From CALZKI01 sp964567585 (lineage in GTDB: Bacteria > Bacillota > Clostridia > Lachnospirales > Lachnospiraceae): a stretch of 11,456 nt of DNA. The stretch covers positions 1 to 11,456 of the forward strand of contig CAZMND010000070.1 of NCBI GenBank assembly GCA_964567585.1, written 5' to 3'. This document shows positions 7,747-11,456 of this stretch, piece by piece. Position 1 is the first letter of the stretch. The number at the start of each line of letters is the position of its first letter. Under the pieces are notes generated by a model. That model saw only the letters and a list, made by a program, of their open reading frames with translations, was not told where the DNA came from and searched no databases. The position numbers were made by a program, and so were the translations under genes.

Positions 7747-7897
7747 GGCAATTAAGGGAAAAGACGAGAGGGTAATGGCGGCTGTTATACAAAAGTACTC
7801 AAAGCTGCTTTGGAAGGTAGTTTCATCGGGGCTTGTAAATGTGACCACAACGCAGGATATTGAAGCATTGGATGCGCATATCAAAATTACATATTGA
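7739..7897 (+). pseudogene. Sigma-70/ECF-type sigma factor N-terminal remnant
   Basis: The frame reads LAIKGKDERVM, then AAVIQKYSKLLWKVVSS and NVTTTQDIE, which matches the start of region 2 of extracytoplasmic-function-like sigma factors (the YSKLLW helix and the DIE approaching the core-binding segment). It stops at TGA 7895-7897, before the rest of region 2 and without region 4. No continuation is visible in the other frames up to 7930. No start codon has a ribosome site; only GTG 7739 or TTG 7745 are available, within the terminator arm. Identification is from remembered family patterns, so moderate. Confidence 0.6.
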
Positions 7898-7922
7898 CAA
7901 TTCACCCCAAAAGAGTTATTAT
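7894..7922 (+). promoter_or_regulatory. Sigma-A-type promoter for the aldolase gene
   Basis: A consensus -35 box TTGACA (7894-7899) and a -10 box TATTAT (7917-7922, five of six to consensus) are separated by 17 bases. Transcription would start near 7929, giving a leader of about 100 bases before the aldolase ATG at 8033. Confidence 0.85.
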
Positions 7923-7938
7923 CTTCAATGTACTTTAA

Positions 7939-7965
7939 CACTTTAAAGCGCAACGCTTTAAAGTG
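7939..7965 (+). promoter_or_regulatory. 12-bp perfect inverted repeat in aldolase leader
   Basis: CACTTTAAAGCG (7939-7950) pairs perfectly with CGCTTTAAAGTG (7954-7965) around a CAA loop. It starts about 10 bases after the predicted transcription start. There is no T run after it, so it is unlikely to be a terminator. It could be an operator for a dimeric regulator or a hairpin stabilising the 5' end of the transcript. Confidence 0.75.
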
Positions 7966-8032
7966 AAAATGCCCAGACAAAAAGAAAATAATAAATATAA
8001 TAAGAGTTTAGGGCATAAAATTGGAGGAGATT

Positions 8033-9019
8033 ATGGAAAAGACTAGAAACAATGGTAACTTAATTGCATTCAGACCTGATATTAAGGTCGTTGACTGTAC
8101 ACTTCGTGACGGAGGGTTGGTAAATAATTTTGGTTTTACGGACGAATTTGTAAAAGATTTGTATCGTACCAACATTAAGGCCGGCGTTGACTATATGGAA
8201 TTCGGATATAAAGCATCAAAGGATATTTTCAAGAAGGAAGACTACGGCAAGTGGAAATTCTGTGATGAAGAAGATATTCGTGCTATCGTTGGCAATAATG
8301 ATTTTGACTTAAAAATTGCGGTTATGACGGATGTTGGAAGAACAGATTACAAAAATGATATTCTGAAAAAAGAAGACAGTGTTATTGATCTTGTTCGTAC
8401 TGCCACATATATTCATCAGATTCCAACCGCAATTGATATGATTCAGGATGCACACGAAAAAGGTTACGAAACAACTGTTAATATAATGGCAATTTCAAAG
8501 GTCCGTGAAGAAGAGTTGGATCACGGTCTGGAACTTTTGGCAGAATCCGATGTTGATATTATTTATCTGGTAGACAGTTTCGGTGCATTCTATCCGGAAC
8601 AGATTCGCAGATTGACGGATAAATATATGAATATTGCTGCAAAATACAACAAGAAAATTGGTATTCATGCACATAACAATCAGCAACTTGCGTTTGCGAA
8701 TACGATTGAAGCGGTTAGTAATGGTGCAAGTTTACTGGATGCGACAGTAAGCGGTATGGGACGTGGCGCCGGCAACTGTTATATGGAATCGCTCCTGGCA
8801 TTTCTTAGAAACCCAAAATACAATCTTGTGCCGGTTATGGATTTTGTGCAGAAATACATTCAGGCAGAAAAGGATAAAGGTAATATCTGGGGATATGATA
8901 TTCCTTACTTATTAACGGGAATTATGAACTCACATCCTTCGTCAGCAATTAGATTTTCGGGAGAAAGAAGAAGCGATTACTCAAGATTCTACCAGGAATT
9001 ACTGGATAATATGGAATAA
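8033..9019 (+). CDS. HMGL-like aldolase catalytic domain protein
   Basis: Member of the DRE-TIM (HMG-CoA lyase-like, PF00682) metallolyase family, 328 residues, cytoplasmic. It has the N-terminal VVDCTLRDGG motif with Arg25 and metal-ligand Asp26-region residues, YLVDSFGAFYPEQ near 178-190, the metal-binding HAH at 212-214 in GIHAHNNQQ, and the glycine-rich GMGRGAGN at 241-248. These are features of 4-hydroxy-2-oxovalerate aldolase-type enzymes, so aldol cleavage or condensation of a 2-oxo acid is expected. However, no acetaldehyde dehydrogenase or catabolic partner is nearby, so the substrate is unknown. The start is ATG 8033, with GGAGGA (8023-8028) just before it; an in-frame TTG at 8021 overlaps that ribosome site and is unlikely. 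It is a single-gene unit with its own promoter and terminator. The intact reading frame and preserved catalytic residues suggest selection. Confidence 0.9.
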   Translation: MEKTRNNGNLIAFRPDIKVVDCTLRDGGLVNNFGFTDEFVKDLYRTNIKAGVDYMEFGYKASKDIFKKEDYGKWKFCDEEDIRAIVGNNDFDLKIAVMTDVGRTDYKNDILKKEDSVIDLVRTATYIHQIPTAIDMIQDAHEKGYETTVNIMAISKVREEELDHGLELLAESDVDIIYLVDSFGAFYPEQIRRLTDKYMNIAAKYNKKIGIHAHNNQQLAFANTIEAVSNGASLLDATVSGMGRGAGNCYMESLLAFLRNPKYNLVPVMDFVQKYIQAEKDKGNIWGYDIPYLLTGIMNSHPSSAIRFSGERRSDYSRFYQELLDNME

Positions 9020-9032
9020 GCAGATTATAATG

Positions 9033-9059
9033 GGACTATCAGGTATGGTAGTCCTTTTT
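9033..9059 (+). terminator. Terminator after aldolase
   Basis: GGACTATC (9033-9040) pairs with GGTAGTCC (9047-9054), with one G-T wobble, around a six-base loop, followed by TTTTT (9055-9059). It lies 13 bases after the aldolase stop. Confidence 0.9.
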
Positions 9060-9085
9060 ATTTTAAATTTGGGAGTAGGAGCTAA

Positions 9086-9334
9086 CTATGGGATTTTGCA
9101 AATATGTATTTTGCGCATCTTTGGATAAAAGTGGGTCTTATTATGTTGCCGCTGTCTATCGTTTTGATGCTTACTGTAATCGGAAAAGATACTGATACGG
9201 TAGGCTGGTGGGGTGGTGCCCTTGCAATGGTACAGTGTGTAGTTCTTATTGCATCCATTTTCCCGGTAGAACGTGCCCTTAACAAAAACTTTGACAAAGA
9301 CGGAAATCCAAAGAACACAAGTGAAACCCTATAA
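9086..9334 (+). pseudogene. 5'-truncated SdpI-like membrane protein
   Basis: The frame from 9086 reads LWDFANMYFAHLW, KVGLIMLPLSIVLMLTVIG, KDTDTVGW and ends KNFDKDGNPKNTSETL. This looks like the second half of SdpI-family proteins (WDFAN-Y at the start of the retained part, two membrane segments, then the ALNKNFDKDG tail). Family members are typically about 110 residues or more, with an N-terminal membrane segment and a GYRT motif missing here. A TAA at 9083-9085 blocks upstream extension. The only start is ATG 9104, which would give 76 residues without a clear ribosome site. SdpI is known as an immunity protein against the SDP toxin in Bacillus; a role here cannot be claimed. Possibly a short expressed protein, more likely a remnant. 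Confidence 0.65.
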
Positions 9335-9383
9335 AATATAACCTAAATATATAAAAAGGTATATTTTCGATTTTAACGTATAT

Positions 9384-9448
9384 AAAAACAGCTTTCTTTT
9401 TCACTTACATCACATGTGACGAAGTTGTGAAAAAGAAAGCTGTTTTTT
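9384..9448. terminator. Long, symmetric hairpin terminator
   Basis: A 21-bp perfect stem (9384-9404 with 9427-9447) is flanked by A's on the left and six T (9443-9448) on the right, so it could terminate transcription in both directions. The 22-base loop contains a second palindrome, TCACATGTGA (9410-9419). It lies about 50 bases after the SdpI-like ORF and insulates the downstream gene. Confidence 0.85.
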
Positions 9449-9494
9449 GATTGGGATTTCAGTGAAAAAGGAAGTATTTTTTTTTATGTATTTA

Positions 9495-9503
9495 TGATAT
9501 ACT
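9495..9503 (+). promoter_or_regulatory. Extended -10 promoter for MBL-fold gene
   Basis: TGATATACT (9495-9503) fits an extended -10 element, TGnTATAAT with one mismatch. No good -35 box is present 17 bases upstream, where the sequence is TATTTT, consistent with an extended -10 promoter. Transcription would begin near 9510, about 30 bases before the ATG, which has a full AAAGGAGGT ribosome site (9528-9536). Confidence 0.55.
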
Positions 9504-9542
9504 ACATTATAGGGTTACGGTTTTTATAAAGGAGGTCTTTCT

Positions 9543-11144
9543 ATGAATTTGACTTTTGTTGGTGCAGCGCATGAGGTGACAGGAAGTTGTCATTATATTG
9601 AGGCTTGTGGAAAGCATATTTTGATAGATTGTGGTATGGAACAGGGCAAGGATGTATTTGAAAATATTCCGATACCTGTGGAAGAGGCATTGATTGATTA
9701 TGTATTTTTAACCCATGCCCATATAGACCATTCGGGTAATTTACCGCTTATTTATTCCAAAGGCTTTAGGGGCAAGGTTTTTGCAACAGAAGCTACAGTG
9801 GATTTGTGTAGCATTATGCTTCGTGACTGTGCGCACATCCAGATGCAGGAAGCAGAGTGGAAAAACAGAAAGGCAAAGCGTTCTCCGGGTATGGAAACGA
9901 TTATGCCGCTTTATACAATGGAAGATGCCGACGGAATTATTAAAAGGTTGGTTCCGTGTCAGTATGATTCCATTATTGAAGTGTGTGAAGGAATTGAAAT
10001 CAGGTTTACGGATATCGGGCACTTGCTTGGTTCATCCAGTATTGAAGTGTGGTTAAAAGAGAATGGTGTCGAGAAAAAACTTGTTTTTTCAGGCGATATC
10101 GGAAATATAAATCAGCCGCTTATTAAAAATCCGGCGAAAACAGCAGTTGCAGACTATGTCATTATGGAATCAACTTACGGTGACAGATTACATAGTGTGG
10201 AACGTCCGGATTATATCGGCGAACTTGTAAAAATTTTGCAGAGAACCTTTGACAGAGGCGGGAATGTGGTTATTCCTTCATTTGCAGTAGGAAGAACTCA
10301 GGAAATTTTGTATTTCCTAAGAAAAATTAAAGCAGACAGACTGATTGAAAGACACGAAGATTTCCCGGTTTATGTGGATAGTCCTCTGGCGGTGGAAGCA
10401 ACCGGTATTTTCCAGAAGAATAAGTATGCGTGTTTTGATGAAGAGGCGATGGCGCTTGTAAGTCGCGGAATCAATCCGATTTCATTTCCGGGATTAAAAC
10501 TTGCCATTACAAGTGATGAATCCAAGATGATTAACTTTGAAAATACTCCGAAGGTTATTATTTCAGCTTCCGGTATGTGTGAAGCGGGACGTATCCGTCA
10601 CCATTTAAAACACAATCTTTGGAGACCGGAATGTACAGTGCTTTTCGTAGGTTATCAGGCTATGGGTACTCTCGGAAGGGCAATTGTGGAAGGCGCTCCG
10701 GAAGTGCGTCTGTTTGGAGAAACAATTGAAATCAGGGCAGATATTGTAAAATTGGCAGGGTTAAGTGGTCATGCGGACAAAGCGGGGCTGATTGATTGGG
10801 CTACGGCTTTCCAGAAGAAACCGGATAAATTCTTTATTGTCCATGGAGAGGATACGGTCTGCGAGGCGTTTGCACAGTGCTTAAACCATGAATACGGAAT
10901 GGAAGCATATGCACCTTATTCCGGTACGAGATTTGACCTTGTGACAGGCACATTTGAATATGTGGCTACACCGAAGGCTGTGAAGAAGAAAGAAAGCACA
11001 CATGTATCCGATGTCTTTGCTAGGCTTTTGGCAGCAGGACAGCGTTTGCTTGTGGTTATTCGTAAAAACGAAGAAATTGCAAATAAGGATAAAGCCAAAT
11101 TTGCAGATCAGATAAATTCCCTTTGCGATAAATGGGACAGATAG
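9543..11144 (+). CDS. Beta-CASP metallo-beta-lactamase-fold RNA hydrolase
   Basis: Cytoplasmic metal-dependent RNA-processing nuclease-like protein, 533 residues, of the MBL-fold group with the RNA specificity (CPSF/Ysh1-like) domain. Visible motifs are GAAHEVTGSCH at 7-17, THAHIDHSG with ligands His58, His60, Asp62 and His63, His160 in DIGHLLGSSS, Asp185 in SGDIGN, Glu209 in MESTYGDR, the beta-CASP segment with SASGMCEAGRIRHHLK (341-356), His410 in LSGHAD and His434 in VHGE. All metal ligands look intact, so it is probably active. The length is usual for this bacterial subgroup, distinct from RNase J, which is longer and less Ysh1-like. The start is ATG 9543, with AAAGGAGGT six bases upstream. 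It is followed after 18 bases by thyA, so the two are likely co-transcribed. Its physiological RNA substrate in this organism is not apparent. Confidence 0.93.
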   Translation: MNLTFVGAAHEVTGSCHYIEACGKHILIDCGMEQGKDVFENIPIPVEEALIDYVFLTHAHIDHSGNLPLIYSKGFRGKVFATEATVDLCSIMLRDCAHIQMQEAEWKNRKAKRSPGMETIMPLYTMEDADGIIKRLVPCQYDSIIEVCEGIEIRFTDIGHLLGSSSIEVWLKENGVEKKLVFSGDIGNINQPLIKNPAKTAVADYVIMESTYGDRLHSVERPDYIGELVKILQRTFDRGGNVVIPSFAVGRTQEILYFLRKIKADRLIERHEDFPVYVDSPLAVEATGIFQKNKYACFDEEAMALVSRGINPISFPGLKLAITSDESKMINFENTPKVIISASGMCEAGRIRHHLKHNLWRPECTVLFVGYQAMGTLGRAIVEGAPEVRLFGETIEIRADIVKLAGLSGHADKAGLIDWATAFQKKPDKFFIVHGEDTVCEAFAQCLNHEYGMEAYAPYSGTRFDLVTGTFEYVATPKAVKKKESTHVSDVFARLLAAGQRLLVVIRKNEEIANKDKAKFADQINSLCDKWDR

Positions 11145-11162
11145 AAACAGGAGATTTGAAAG

Positions 11163-11456
11163 ATGAGCTTGGCAGATAAGATTTTTATCGATATGTGTAA
11201 GGAAATTTTGGAAAATGGTACCAGTACGGAGGGAGAAAAGGTACGTCCTCACTGGGAAGATGGAACACCGGCATATACCATCAAAAAATTCGGCGTGGTA
11301 AACCGTTATGATTTATCCAAGGAATTTCCTCTGATTACGCTGCGTAAAACAGCGCTTAAAAGTGCTACGGATGAAATGCTTTGGATTTGGCAGCAAAAAT
11401 CTAATAATATCAATGATTTGCACAGCCATATCTGGGATGAATGGGCAGACGAAAAC
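11163..11456 (+). CDS. thyA: Thymidylate synthase ThyA, N-terminal part
   Basis: Converts dUMP to dTMP using methylenetetrahydrofolate. Only 98 residues are in the window and the gene continues past the end. The visible part has EFPLITLRKTALKSATDEMLW (54-74), the ThyA N-terminal fold segment with the ITLRKT phosphate-binding Arg, followed by IWQQKSNNINDLHSHIWDEWADEN. The active-site Cys lies beyond the window. The start is ATG 11163, with AGGAG (11149-11153) nine bases upstream, 18 bases after the preceding stop, so it is probably in one operon with the MBL-fold gene. A dihydrofolate reductase gene often follows thyA, which cannot be checked here. Confidence 0.95.
   Translation, partial: MSLADKIFIDMCKEILENGTSTEGEKVRPHWEDGTPAYTIKKFGVVNRYDLSKEFPLITLRKTALKSATDEMLWIWQQKSNNINDLHSHIWDEWADEN

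Noticed and set aside
7705..7980. Minus-strand 91-codon frame in the gap before the aldolase
   Set aside because: It lies antisense to the sigma-like remnant and a promoter, with low-complexity composition and no recognised motifs.
8021..8032. TTG 8021 as aldolase start
   Set aside because: It overlaps the GGAGGA ribosome site that serves ATG 8033.
9088..9195. ORF from ATG 9088 with AGGAG (9077-9081) six bases upstream
   Set aside because: It gives only 35 residues with no family resemblance, and the same bases encode the SdpI-like WDFANMYF in another frame.

Overview
The window reads as chromosomal DNA of a low-GC, Gram-positive anaerobe, most likely a gut Lachnospiraceae-type Clostridium relative. 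The basis is AT-rich sequence, strong AGGAGG-type ribosome sites, a cell-wall anchored repeat protein with an adjacent class B sortase, and gene types I associate with that family (Rpn-type nuclease, SdpI-like protein, beta-CASP hydrolase next to thyA). All genes lie on the + strand. Taxonomic placement is inference; no 16S or other marker is present.

Region 1 (1-6440) is a two-gene surface-display locus. An 1802-residue wall-anchored protein has an N-terminal L-type lectin domain, a MucBP-like linker, eleven tandem modules of about 110 residues and an SPKTG sorting signal. A class B sortase starts at the base directly after its stop codon, and a terminator closes the unit. The lectin would bind glycan, the modules act as a stalk, and the sortase probably attaches the protein to peptidoglycan. 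Two oddities stand out. The expected signal peptide appears to be cut by an in-frame TAA at 53-55. Modules 1-2 and 9-10 share 441 identical bases exactly 927 codons apart.

Region 2 (6440-9450) is a patch of gene decay around one intact metabolic gene. It holds a small membrane-protein remnant running into an Rpn/PD-(D/E)XK-family ORF, a sigma-factor N-terminal remnant, and a 5'-truncated SdpI-like gene. The intact gene is an HMGL-like aldolase with a near-consensus promoter, a 12-bp hairpin in its leader, a good ribosome site and its own terminator. A 21-bp-stem hairpin terminator separates this patch from the next region.

Region 3 (9450-11456) is ordinary housekeeping: a beta-CASP metallo-beta-lactamase-fold RNA hydrolase, followed 18 bases later by thymidylate synthase (thyA), which runs off the window end.

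The best candidate for something under-described is the lectin-stalk-sortase locus. Each of its modules carries an HxH motif followed by a paired CxnC, a possible repeated metal-binding or disulfide module.
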